A stretch of DNA of 64,000 bases from Paramecium sonneborni (lineage: Eukaryota > Ciliophora > Oligohymenophorea > Peniculida > Parameciidae), in the NCBI GenBank assembly GCA_905182985.1, contig CAJJDN010000085.1, positions 131,296 to 195,295 of the forward strand, given 5' to 3'. Every line of letters begins with the position of its first letter. Positions within the stretch are counted from its first letter, which is position 1. The position numbers were made by a program, and so were the translations under genes. The notes beneath the pieces were generated by a model. The model did not search any database. It was not told the DNA's origin and saw nothing but the letters and a program-made list of their open reading frames with translations. Below, piece by piece: positions 10,064 to 22,150 of the stretch.

Positions 10064-12995
10064 ATGCATTAAATAACAACACTTGAAACTGACACACCTA
10101 AAAAAACGGTAGAAAATGAGTTTAATTATCATAGAATAGCTTTTCAATAAGATCATTGGCTCTACCTAGAATAACCTTTGTTAAATTTGAAAAATCCCCT
10201 TACCAAAGTGGAATTCATGAACACACGAGTAATGTCCCAAAACGTTATAACAGATAGTATTATAAGATCCAACAATCTGCCAAGGATCGAGATTTGATTA
10301 GCGATGTTAACTGAATTGGTTATTGTTTAGAAAGATGTATATGCCACGCTTTCAAATAATCATGAAGAACCTTACCTAGACCGTAAGCCTAAAGACCTTG
10401 TTGGAGACGAAGCTTACAAATCCTACTATCATACATTTAAAAATATTAAACGAATTCTAGAATAGAATCAATTCGAGAATATTGCTAGTATATTTAATTA
10501 AAAAAAATTATTTAGATTCTGTATAAACTAATCTAATCTAAAAAGCAGATAAACTTAAAATTTTACCATGCAAAATGGGACTTATCAAACTTAAAGGAGA
10601 TAAAAACTCCATAGCCATTTAAAACTAAAAATTTGGTGATAAATATGTAGAAGTTCTATCAGAAGGATTAAGAACATTACCTACTATCCAAGATTTCAAC
10701 TTTAATCATAATCGAATCAAAGAATATGGAGCATCGTAGTTGTTTCCTTTAATCAGCAAATAAGCAAGAAAAATTGAGTTTTAAACTAATACCATAGGAC
10801 AGAAAGGTCTTGAACCAATTCTATAATGTTTACCATTATAGACATGCAAGTAAATTTGAATTGCAATCTCAAGGATCTAGATTCTCAATTTAGAAGATAA
10901 TTAATTAGGGGATGCATTAATTTTAGACTTGTGTAAAGCCATGAGTAAGAATCCATCTGTAGAGATGCTCAATATATCAAAGAACAATATTACAAATGCT
11001 TCTTATCAAGCAATTAAGCAGATGATTGAATAAAATGATACTCTACTTGAATTATATATGAGATGGAATTCTATCAAAGGATCTGGAGGCTGTGAAATTT
11101 TTAAAGTGCTTTAAGCAAATAAGAATATAAAGGTTTTAGATTTCTCTTATAATTTACTTGGAGCTGGAAATATCATTATAACAGCACTTAAAGACTTTAT
11201 AATTGAAAATAAGACTGTTTAGCATTTGGATTTATCAGCAAATGGATTCACATATTAGGATTGCCTTTAAATTTCTGAAGCTTTAAAATCCAATCATTCT
11301 ATTTATGGATTCCATTTTAGAGGCAATTTTGGTTATGTGGACTCAAAAGGATTTCTGATTATTGAGAATAATATGAAAAATTATAATTCTATTCATGTAG
11401 ATCAAAGGATTAAAGGAGTATCTCCAAATCCAAAACCATATGAACACTCTTCTCATTTTGAGAAATTAAAAGATGTTTGTTGGATTTGTGATGAATGGTA
11501 AATGAGTACTTTTGAGTGGATTCCAAGTATTTATATTAAATTATTATAGATTAAAGTGGAGCTTGTTCTGATGAGCCAATATTTATTCATTTAGATTATG
11601 AAGGCTTTGAACCAATATTCTTAGGGAAACCTGATTCTAATGGTAATTTTAAGACTCATCGTATGATTCCAACAGGAGATATAGAATATTTTTATACTGC
11701 CAATTCAATTTAAATAGCTAGTCAAACTGCTCCAATTAAATAACATATAGAAAAATTTAGAACAAAAGTTACAATTGCAGATTAATTAGTAAATGTCCTT
11801 ATTGATGAAACAAATTTAGAAAGTTTTAAAAAATCAAAGCCAGTTATAGAAGATTGGTATCCTACATATGATGTTTTACCAAGAACATAGGATCCAATAT
11901 ATATTCCAGCAAAAAGAAAAAAGTAGAAAAGAGTTTGGAGTTATCCAATATCTATTTGGGCACCAAAATATAAATTTGATACTGAGGAACTTCTAAGGAA
12001 ATGTTTTGAAAGAGATTGGGCTTGCTGTAAAATAGCTAAATTTGTAAAAAAATAAGAAGAATAGGATCAAGTGAAGGAATTATTATGGCAAGCATATAAA
12101 CCAATGAGAGAAACTTATAGATTTTATGCAAGTGTTAATCCAACAGGAGATGTATTCTCAATGTCTGTAAATCCAACTTCTGATTTTATTAATTAATGTT
12201 AATTGATAGATGGGAAATAATTAAAATTGGCTGATGTAGATTTAAAGTTTATTGCAACATGTAGTGCTTCATCTATAGATTGGAAAGGAAATTACAGAAA
12301 TCCTGAAAGATCTTTAGTTAGATATCAAATGATGGAATTCTTAGTTAGATTGTCAGATGATAAATATGTTAGATTTAATCCTTAAATCAATATAGTTTAA
12401 GCAACTAAAATGATTTTGGATTAGTGTATGCCTCATATGTCTTAATATGATTGTCATAAATGGAGAGCTGAACGTTATTTTGTAGAATAATGTGATGATG
12501 TTTGTAAAAAATATAAGTGGGTTATTGATTATGTTTATATGAGAAATTCTTAAAAGAAAGTTAAACCAGGTCAACCTCCTTTTATGTGTTTAGATGAACT
12601 CAAAGATATTTGCAATAGAGCCAATTTATATGATGAAAATTTTGTTGAAAGAGATGTTAACTTAGCCTTTAATTTATCTATGTTGACATAAGTTGATGAA
12701 TTGGAAAGTGATCGATTGTTTTAAATGCAATGGATAGAATTTATGGAAGCTATTGCTAGAATTTCAGAAAAATATTCTCCTATTGCATTAGGAAAGAAAG
12801 ATGAAGTAACATTTAAATTTATAAATTTAGAAAGAATGGAATTATGAATTAAGATTTTAATAACCTTTGTATTATAAGCTTGAAGCATTCATGATTCATT
12901 TAATTAATACTCTGGTTGATGAAGAAACCAAAAAGAATTGGAAGCAACCAACGATTTCTATGTTTGATGAAGTTGAAGAAGATGAATATTATTGA
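10064..12995 (+). CDS. Leucine-rich-repeat (RNI-like) protein, large
   Basis: A 925-residue protein. About residues 160-440 hold RNI-type leucine-rich repeats, e.g. ILNLEDNQLGD, MLNISKNNIT, LELYMRWNSIKG, VLDFSYNLLGAG and HLDLSANGF. The C-terminal 480 residues form a Trp- and Cys-rich region (starts near CWICDEW) that I do not recognise and that ends in an acidic tail (DEVEEDEYY). Six introns restore one frame: 10229-10257, 10306-10330, 10488-10515, 10850-10873 (ends AAG), 11527-11549 and 12806-12830. Each removes a TGA or a frame change and rejoins LRR or C-terminal consensus. Similar LRR plus long C-terminus architectures occur in ciliary and cortical proteins of ciliates, but that role is inferred only. 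Followed by acyl-CoA oxidase 86 bp downstream. Confidence 0.8.
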
Positions 12996-13081
12996 AATAT
13001 GTAATGTTCATTTTACGTGCGTATTATTTATAATAATTACATAATAAGTACATCATAAAAAAATTAATTATAAAAAATACA

Positions 13082-15110
13082 ATGTTAGAAGCTGAAAGAA
13101 AATAAGGATAATTTCCTATGTTGGAGATGTCTCACTTACTCTATGGTGGGAAAGAATAGTTTGATAAGTTTATTGAGAGATAAAGCTTCTTTGATAATCA
13201 TCCTATGTTTAAAGTTAATCACGATTTCTTTAATTTGTCAAGATAGGATCAAGTTTATTTGTTTTTATATAATTAAGATTCTATTAAATGCAGAAAAAAC
13301 AGTTGAAGCAATGAAGAAAATTTCTTTGGAAGATCCAAATTACTACACACCAAATGTATTGTGTCCTTAAGGTATATTCATATCAACAGTTCATTTTGCA
13401 ATGGTGATACCTGCCTTTTAAGTTTTGGCATCTGATGAATAGATTAAAAAATGGATGACTTCACTTAAGAATTTTAGTGCATTTGGATGTTATGCTTAAA
13501 CAGAATTAGGTCATGGTTCTGATGTATAGAATTTATAGACAGTAGCAGTTTTTGATAAATAAACTTGTGAATTTGTCATTCATACTCCAAATATAGAAGC
13601 AACAAAATGTATTTGTAATTTATTAAGACTAGTTTGGCCAGGAGAATTAGGACTATATTGCGAATTTGCTTTAGTATTTGCTTAATTAATTGTTGATGGA
13701 AAAGGATATGGAGTACATCCATTCTGGATTAGAATAAGAGACAAGGAGACTCACAAACCATTATCAGGAATTCAGATTGGAGATATTGGTCCCAAAATGG
13801 GTTATGCAGTTAAAGATAATGGATTCATGAGTTTTGATCATTATAGAGTTCCTTTAGATAGTTTATTAAATAGGTATATCAAAGTTAACAGAGAAGGCAA
13901 AGTAGAAAGACAAGGTAATCCTAAAGTAGGTTATGGAAGTATGATGTATATGAGAAACATTTTATGTGATCAATATACAAAATTTGCTGGTAGAGCTTTG
14001 GCAATTGCTATTCGATATTCTTTATATAGAAAATAATTTAAAGATGATAATAAATAAGAAATCAGAATTTTAGATTATTAATGTTAATAATAGAAATTAT
14101 TCCCATTATTAGCAGAATTTTATGCTTGTGTTTTTGGAAGTGTGAAGATCAAGGAATTAGTAAATGACAATTTTAATAAAATTTCTCGAAACAATGATTT
14201 CAGTTTACTCGGATTGACTCATGCAGTATTGAGTGGAGCTAAAGCTAACTATACATATTTTGTAGCAAATTGTGCAGAATGGTGTAGGTTGAGTTGTGGA
14301 GGACATGGATTTGCTCATTATTCTGGACTACCTATTATTTTCTTTGAAATGTCTCCAAATGTATCCAATATATATATAATAAATAGATTACTTTAGAAGG
14401 AGAGAATACAATCTTAAATTTACAATTAGCCAGATACTTACTTAAATAATTGTAACACATTGTTTCAAAACCAACTGCAGTTCCTTCATTTTTTAAGTTT
14501 CTATCTATCGAAACAGCAAAAGTAGATGATGTCACCTCTCTAGACGGTTTGGTTACACTTTTAGGATTGAATTGTGCTAATTTGACTAAATATGCAGCCT
14601 AAAAATTGATGTCTAATCCTGATTTAAAAGAAAGTTGGGATACTAAATCTGGAATCGCTTTAGCTAAAGCTGCATCCACATTCATTCCTTATTTCAATAT
14701 GCTTTGTTTCGTAGATACTATTAACAACAAGGCTAAAGACACTAAACAAATTTTAACTGTTTTAGCTAGAATCTATGGCATCACTATGTTGTTGAATAAC
14801 ATGTAAGGATTACTATTAAGTAAATATATTTATCCAAGAAATAGAAAATTAACTTAGTAGTCAAGACATAACAACCCTTTAAGACACAAGAGAACAACTC
14901 TACCCCATCATCAGATTAAATGCTTTATGTTTAGTCGAAGCTCAAGGATTGACTGATAATTCCTTATAAAGCTTGATAGCACCTAAAGAAGGTGATGTTT
15001 ATGTCAACATGTACAACTTTGCTTCAAAGGAGAATTCATTAAATAAACAATAAGTACACAGCGGGATCAATTATATCTAAAAAATGAGAGAAGTAAATGC
15101 TAAATTATGA
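13082..15110 (+). CDS. Acyl-CoA oxidase, peroxisomal
   Basis: Catalyses the first, FAD-dependent step of peroxisomal beta-oxidation (acyl-CoA to trans-2-enoyl-CoA plus H2O2). The 642-residue length matches the family (about 660). Recognisable parts in order: N-terminal helical domain (FDKFIERQSFFDNHPMF), VHFAMVIPAF, the FAD/substrate segment CYAQTELGHGSDVQNLQT, TKFWPGELG, IQIGDIGPKMGY, DHYRVP, CGGHGFAHYSGLP and LEGENT. The C-terminus ends in AKL, a PTS1-type peroxisomal signal. Introns: 13253-13277 (ends AAG), 13609-13632, 14361-14386 and 14820-14844; splicing the second recreates the conserved TKFWPG. Convergent with PP2C, 12 bp apart. Confidence 0.93.
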
Positions 15111-15122
15111 TTTCTAACATTA

Positions 15123-16461
15123 TCACAATTCATATTAAAAGAAAATAACAATTGCAGTAATGTCATCTATTCCTTCACTATGAGCTTTCCATGCAGCGAC
15201 TGATTCTTAAATAATTTTCTAACATGCTCCCTAAGCATCATTCTTTTGATAAAATGGATACACAAGTTCAGCAATCTTGATAATTAAACTGATAATACGC
15301 TTTAATTATCCAAAAACTCCCATATTCCATCTGAGCCTAAAACAATAAAAATATCATCTTTAGAATCAATATCATGAGATTTAATATCAGGAGTTTATGA
15401 AACTCCAATAGCAGCTGCAACAGTATCACCTAAACTTCTGCTCATAGCTAATCCAGGAAATTGTGCTCCTCTTGCCCATACTCTTGAGGGTCCTATTGGT
15501 GCTCCATTAGGTAAATGATAAGTATCAACCACTCCTCCATTTTATTCTATTCTCAATCTTTCATTTTCCAAATGTGGTTTATGATCCACAGATAATTCAA
15601 CTACATTTAAATTTCCACCATTATTATTGTTCCTTTTTACAAGAATGGCTCTACTATCACCTACCCATCCACATTAAATATTATTCTCTCTTATTAATAC
15701 TACTGTCAAAGTACTTCCTGAGAATTGACATCCGAATTCTTACTAAAACTTCATTTTTTGATGCATCTCAAAGAAGACTTTCTGAAAATCAAATGTCTTA
15801 TAAAATTTAGTTAAATTATCTACATACATAACATTTTTATACATTTTAACAACTCTTTGATAAATGAACTAACATATTCACCATCCATCCCATGTCCATC
15901 CATAACTGCAAATGCATGATTATTATCATCTAATTATAAACAAAGTTCTTTATCTTAATTAGTTTTATCTTATATGCCATCAAACCCAGCTCTTGATTAA
16001 CTACAATGTGTTATCTTTATTTTATTTTTTGATTATTGTTAACTACCTTGACCCTCCTCTCTTTAACTCTTAATAGGAAGAGTCTGTGTTAATGAATTCT
16101 GCTATCCTTAAAGCTATTGTTTTGTTTTTGAATCTAATATCAATCTGTTTTTCAATAGAGGTGGTTTCTTAGTCAAATCAGCTCCTGATATTGATTTTTC
16201 CATTTATTTCTAATATCCTTTTAAGTCTGGCAATTTTATTGTCAATCTCTATGCTGCTGGAATACTCTAAATCAAATTAGATTATGGTTTCAAACTATTC
16301 TGATTTTAATCTTCAACTGTAGATTATTGTACTTTAGATTCACTTCTCTCTCTTTTTTGTGTGAAATGATAATTGGGCTTAGTAACTGATTATTCCTTTC
16401 TGTTCTCAGAAGAGGAACGATTTATTATTGGTTTGAGTTGTTATCCAAATTTTTAGAACAT
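15123..16461 (-). CDS. PP2C-family protein phosphatase
   Basis: A Mg/Mn-dependent Ser/Thr phosphatase of 430 residues. A Q/S-rich N-terminal extension of about 150 residues precedes the catalytic domain. Hallmarks in order: VMDGHGMDGEY (metal-binding Asp-Gly), GSTLTVVLI, GWVGDSRAIL, LSVDHKPHLENERLRI, GLAMSRSLGD, LGSDGIWEF and the final DDITAIVIFF. All metal-binding aspartates are visible, so it should be active. Introns: 15820-15842 (23 nt, TAG) and 15276-15298 (23 nt, ends AAG); the latter is needed to reach the DDITA motif. Its start lies only 22 bp downstream of the stop of the next gene on the same strand. It is one of two PP2C genes in the window (other at 44.2-45.6 kb). Confidence 0.92.
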
Positions 16462-16483
16462 GATAAATTAATTTATATAAAAT

Positions 16484-17296
16484 TCACTTTTATAGTACAT
16501 GAAAATGATCTTCAATTTTATATTTAGGCAAAACATAATTAAAAGTGTTAGTTTAAGGTATATATCTACCTCCAATAGCATGCTGACCTTCAAATTCTTT
16601 TATACCTTTCAAAGGCAATCCCAAAGAGATTACAAATTATGGCACATAAACATTATACAGATTTCCATTATCTGTATGCCATCCAACAGGTAAATTAATT
16701 GCAAGTACTTTTTTATTTACTTCTGAAAAAGCATGCATGAATTCTCTAATTGGAGTTTTTGGCTATTCTATAGAACTCAAAGTAATGGCATCTATTACTA
16801 GATCATAATCATTTAACCAATTAGCTAAAATGTTCTTAGTCATTTAAACATTTAATTGTTCTTGAAGATTTTAAAGAATATCAAAATGAAGTGTTGCCGA
16901 ATGTGATTTACATTGCATAGCCAATCTGCTTCTAAGTGGATCATTTGGATATAAAAGTACTACATCAACTTCTACTTTTCTCTATGCTAAATAACGAGCA
17001 GCTGCCAATCCAAAATATCCGTTTTGGTAAGTTGAACCTTAAAAATCTTATCCAATAATAAAAATAACCCTCTTTAGAGGAACATCTATTCTAGATAAAT
17101 AGAGAATATATTCTGCAACACTCTAACCTCCTATTTCTGCCAATTATGCTTTTGTATATCCATATTATTTTCCTGATAATGTTTCCATTAAATTTTGAAA
17201 TTCACTTCCTTTAAGAAATGACAATGACGGTGTAGGTAGCGATGCTTACTCTTGAGCTAAAAGTGAATTGAGGAAAGTTAAAAAAAATATTAACAT
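16484..17296 (-). CDS. YjeF_N domain protein (NAD(P)H-hydrate epimerase-like)
   Basis: A single uninterrupted ORF of 270 residues. After a hydrophobic signal-like start (MLIFFLTFLNSLLAQE) it follows the YjeF N-terminal domain: a leading helix (SGKQYGYTKAQLAEIGGQSV), FGLAAARYLAQRKVEVDVVL, VVLLYPNDPLR, VIDAITLSS, INLPVGWHTDNGN, FVISLGLPLKG and GGRYIPQT. NAXE enzymes repair hydrated NAD(P)H by epimerisation. Here the usual Gly/Asn-rich loop (GPGNNGGDG type) is replaced by GQDFQGSTYQNGYFG, so activity is uncertain. The signal-like N-terminus suggests secretion, ER or organelle import. Divergent from the kinase gene (207 bp) and tightly followed by PP2C. Confidence 0.8.
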
Positions 17297-17503
17297 TTGT
17301 TAATATTTGATTAACAATAATAAATAATTGAATAAATGAAAGGTAGTTGATTTAACATTAATTATCTCAATTTCTCACTATAATGAATACAATATTATAG
17401 AGTCAATTGATTATAATTAAAAAAAGAAATGAATCATTTCCTCATAAAAACCCATTTGTTTAAATATATCCAATTCTTAATTATTATTTTCAATCCATTA
17501 AAG

Positions 17504-19453
17504 ATGGCTGAAGATTGGACAACCAAAAAAGTTGACAAATATGTGGTCGTTAACAAAACTTTAGGCCAAGGCGCTTATGGAATCGTATATCGAGGCTTTC
17601 TTCAAGAAGACGAAACTAAACAAGTGGCTGTCAAAACCATAAAAATAGCTGTATATTTGGATTACCTAACTTTTATAGACAATCTCAGACACCCCAAAAA
17701 TGATTGAGTTGATCAAAAGAGAAATAGCTATCCTTCAAAAAATTAATCATCCCAATATAGTAAGGTTGTTTGATGTAGCACGTACAAACAACTATTTGTA
17801 TATGTTTCTTGAATATTGTGCTGATGGAGATCTAAAAGATTATATGGCCAAAAAGGAAGAGAAAAGATTGAGTGAGGTAATTTTTGCTATCAATTACATA
17901 AGCTTGAAGCTGTGATCTTTATCAAACATATTGTAGAAGGCTTCAAAAGATTATACAAGCAGAAAATAATTCATAGAGATATAAAACCAGCCAACATTCT
18001 CTTACACTAAGGAGTAGCTAAGATCACTGATTTTGGTTTTGCACGTGTCATGGATACAGAAATGAATGGTATTTTATCAAAATTCTTCCTTTTAGACCCT
18101 GCTTATTTATCAAGATTAGGATCACCACTTTATATGGCTCCACAAATTCTTGAAGGTCAACCTTTTTCAGCTAAATGTGATGTCTGGTCTGTTGGAGTTA
18201 TGTTTTATGAACTTCTTTATGGTAGAACTCCTTGGTCAGCTGAAAATGCTTATTCACTTCTAGAAAATATAAAAAAATAAGTATAGCCACTTATATTAAC
18301 TATAGTCATTGAAATTCCCACCTAAACCTGTAAGATCTTAAAAAGTCAAAGAACTTATTACTCTAATGTTGAGAGTCTAAGAAAAGGACAGAATTTCTTG
18401 GGAAGGTGTTTTCGAAGATCCTACTATTAAAATAGATGAAGAAACAATCAAAGAAAACATGAAAAATATCTTAAAAGAAAAAGGTACATCAAATACTTAT
18501 TTATAAAGACGAAATTTCTAAATCCATCAGTCTTAATAAACTCTATATTGATTAAAATTTAGTTGTTGGATATTTAGCTAAAAATCCAATTAACACTCTT
18601 GAAAATTCTAATTAATAGACAATGGAGGCTTCTGCTGAAGCTAGATCTTAATCAGCCAAGTTTTCAAGTTAATTAGATTCAGATTCAAATGTAAATACTT
18701 TTATTCAAATATTAGGGTGATATTATTATGAGTAATTACAAAAATGAAAAAAAGAGAAGAGATGCTATGTTAAAATATAACAATTACTTTCTGTTTGAAA
18801 GAAACATTGCTTTCTTTTTTAACTTTGTTATTCAAAAAATTATTAAACTATAAGCAAAACTCTAATTAACAAATGATAATTATTTTAGATTAATCTATTT
18901 AATTGCTAAAAATCAAATGGTTCATCTTGAAAGAGTCAATCAATAATTATAAAGGAAAGATCATGATAAATTTGATAAGGAAACCTGGGGAAGATTTTTA
19001 GCATCTTAAGTAAAATATTAATTAAAAGTATAGGAATACCAAAAATTAATCTAATTGATCTAAATGGATGTGAAACACTCATTAGATTTCTATACTGAAA
19101 TATCAAAGAAATGTAATATTGTTCAACAAGAGGAATTAGTAAATGGAAAAGCTACTGGAGCAACCTTGAGTTTGATCAAGAATTTCTAATCCATACAAAA
19201 TAATAACTTTGAAGCTAATGACACTTTTCATATGTTATATAGAGATATTATTGTTGAAAACTTAAAACTCATAAAAAATCTTAATAGTAAAGAAACGGAG
19301 ATAAATTTACTTCTTCTTTATCTTTTAATTTGTTAGAATCCATATGAAGAATTTAAAGATATAAATTATGACTTTAATACCTTTTATGAGGAAATAGAAA
19401 ATTTAAATCTTTAAGAAGTCTAAGAAAAACTTTAAAAAAAAGGACAAAAATGA
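17504..19453 (+). CDS. ULK/ATG1-like Ser/Thr protein kinase
   Basis: Catalytic domain at the N-terminus: LGQGAYGIVYRG (P-loop), VAVKTIK (ATP Lys), REIAILQKINHPNIV, MFLEYCADGDLKDY, IIHRDIKPANILL (catalytic loop), ITDFGFARV, and LGSPLYMAPQIL, a form typical of ATG1/ULK kinases. A long C-terminal half without a known domain is helical and ends ...QKKGQK. ULK kinases start autophagy; that role is inferred from kinase-domain style only. Introns: 17651-17678, 17877-17902 (ends AAG), 18069-18095, 18281-18305, 18484-18508 (ends AAG) and 18691-18715. I chose the ATG at 17504 (MAEDWTTKK) because the kinase domain begins soon after; an in-frame ATG at 17429 would add a hydrophobic leader and is less likely. 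Confidence 0.88.
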
Positions 19454-20213
19454 ATAACATAAATATCATAAAAATTAATACAATTCTTTATATTCTATAA
19501 GTATGTTTGATTAGCAATATTATTTTTACTTATTTGTTGATAAATTGAATAATAATATTTTAGATATCCTTTTTAATATTCTAAATTGCATTTTTAAAAT
19601 AAAATCAAAAAACATTAATTCTAAAAAGAACTCAATGACAGCTTTGTAATCACTGTCTCTCAATATTTTTAATATCTGATGATTGATTTTATTCTATCTG
19701 ATTTTATATTTCCTCATCTAGAGGAGTGATTTTAATTAAGATGTATGATATTTCCAAATAATATATTGCTGTTATCAAAACTAGAATTTAAATTTAAAAT
19801 TCCTATTGTTATTTTTATACTCATTTATTCCTCTTCAGCTTCAATAATAAATGGCTCTATCATACTTTTGTAACTAATCCTATCTTTGTTCTAAGATAAT
19901 CAACTTCAAATTGAATTATTGGTTTAAATCAATTTAGGTTATAAGGAATTCGAATAATAGATTTTTAATTTTTCTTAAAAACAGATACTTAAATTATTAT
20001 AATTGTGTTTTAAAATAAAGAAGCTATTCTTAATCAACATCCTCGTTTTAAGAACTACTGTGTATCATATAAATTTATTATATATTTTTATTTAAATGCT
20101 AATCTAATTGTTTTCAAATCAAATATCATTAATAAATTTTGAAGTAAGACTATTAGATTAATATTTTTATTTATACTATTATCAAATTTTTATTTATAAA
20201 AAATATTTTCTCT
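19454..20213. other. Unresolved 760-bp gap between genes
   Basis: No continuous gene could be built. On the minus strand short open stretches look coding-like (e.g. MIEPFIIEAEEEQMSIKIT near 19.8 kb) but are separated by TGA codons and frame changes that mini-introns do not cure. It may be a small decayed gene. The plus strand shows nothing. AT content is very high at both ends, as in ordinary intergenic DNA here. Confidence 0.35.
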
Positions 20214-22150
20214 TCAATAAGGTATAAATTCAATTTAGCCATCCACAGAATAAAATGCTACACAAGGATATAAGACCACATTAGAAGGAACATCAAATTA
20301 AATGAACTCATTAGTCTAAACTTTATTTTAATTATTACTTTTTAATTAGTAAATTTTATTTTCTAAATTTTTGGATTGTATGTACATTGAATAATATCGT
20401 TTGTTTAGAAAGTGCATGATGAACTTTTGTTATTGTTTTATTTATCTGAATTAACTAAATAATATCCATTTGAGCAAACTAAATAGCCTCCATGTCCTAT
20501 TTAATTCTAATCATTAAATTTAAAAGAATTAGATTTTACTACATCAAGATTACAAACTCCAATAAATATCAAATCTTTAGGGCTATATTAGTTTTAATTA
20601 TGATTTTTACTGGTTTTGAATTTTAAATCTAAATGTTGAAATAAATTCTTTTGATAAACCATAATTCATAACAGCATATTGTTTATGACCATTTGCATCT
20701 AATTTAATATCTAAATTATCTATTATTATTTTTACTCTTCACTGAATGTTTATTAATTATTTCAATATCAGTTCCGCAAAAATTAGATACAAATCCAGCT
20801 GAATAAAATTCTTAAAAATATGATCTTATTTCTTTCTCTTTAACATTCTACTTTTCATCTATTGGTGTTTTGTTCTCTTCAACTTATTCATCAAAGAAAA
20901 CCTTCTACTAACTTTTATACCAACTTTGCACTTCTTCTTATGAAAAGTTTTCTTTTATAACTTTTGTTATTTCTTATAAATTCTATTATTCCTATAATTT
21001 AAAACGCTCACAAAAAGAGCTTAATTACTCATATAATTATTAATTATCATCACTTTATTATTTCTATTTCTCTGACAATAAATTATTATAGTTTTTTTGT
21101 ATGAAAACTTGATTAACAATATCTTTAATTTCTTATTCATCTAAATCAAAAATTTCTTTTATATTTGTTTTTTATTAAATTTAATCAATGATAATTTCAG
21201 TTTTATCATTAATGCTTGATAAAAATTCATCTATTAACTTCGTTAAGTTTTTTTTCCATTAAATCAATATTTTAGTTAATTCTTAAAATTTGAGTTTATT
21301 TTTTTCTTAATATTAATTCTTTATAAATTCTTTCTGAAACTCAACATATTTTTTATTAAAATCCCCAATACCTAGATATGTAGAGCGAAATTCTGATATA
21401 CAAACTACACAAGCCAATAAAGGACTATCATTGTTAGGATTTGTATTTATCATAATTATTTCTTTCATATGTTTCTAACATTACACTTTTAAACTAGGGG
21501 TTTTCTAAAATAATCTAAAATATAATTACATATTTATCATTATTAGCATTTTATGATTAAGTTATTTCATCTATTTTGCAAATTTGACTTTTTTCAAATT
21601 GTTTTAGAATAGCTTGATATTAACTACTATTTTAAGTATCTGCTAATAATTGTATAGTTTAACAAAAGAATGCATCATCATCATCTAAAGATTATTTCTC
21701 TATTTTTTGATTTGATTATGATTATGATTATTCTTTTGAAGTTATGGATTATGTAATAACATCTTGATCTTAACTCTCTTCATCATTCAAATAAGTATCA
21801 CATTAACTTTATTTTTATAATTATTCAATTTTAGCATCAGTTTTAGCTGATATTTCTTTAATGGTTTTACTAATAGAATTTGTATATTCTCTTATCAATG
21901 ATCTAAGAGTTTCAAGATTCTCTATTCTTTTTTAATAATCATCCTTTAATTTTTGTTTTTCTTACTCTCTTATTTAAGATATCTTCTCTTTAGCTTCTTA
22001 AACTGAAGCTAATTGTTATTAATCAAACTTTTAAGTTAAACATTTAAGACAATAATATTTATCTTCTACATTGTTAGAAGATTGTAAATCTATTGCTAAA
22101 ATTTCCAACTAGTGAATTTGGCAAATTTAAGGCTTCGTTTAAATAGACAT
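20214..22150 (-). CDS. TRIM-like zinc-binding / coiled-coil / SPRY-like protein
   Basis: Member of a large Paramecium-type family. The N-terminus carries Cys/His pairs (ICQIHQLEILAIDL...YYCLKCL), resembling a B-box-like zinc site. About 400 residues of coiled coil follow. A C-terminal SPRY/B30.2-like beta domain includes YAVMNYGLSKEF, FIGVCNLD, GHGGYLVCSNGYYLVNS and the closing VVLYPCVAFYSVDGQIEFIP. Product about 611 residues. Introns: 21505-21529, 20711-20735, 20583-20610 and 20363-20385, all GT...TAG; all four are required for one frame. Proteins of this build often act as ubiquitin ligases or scaffolds in animals, but no full RING is present here, so the function is open. Confidence 0.72.
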
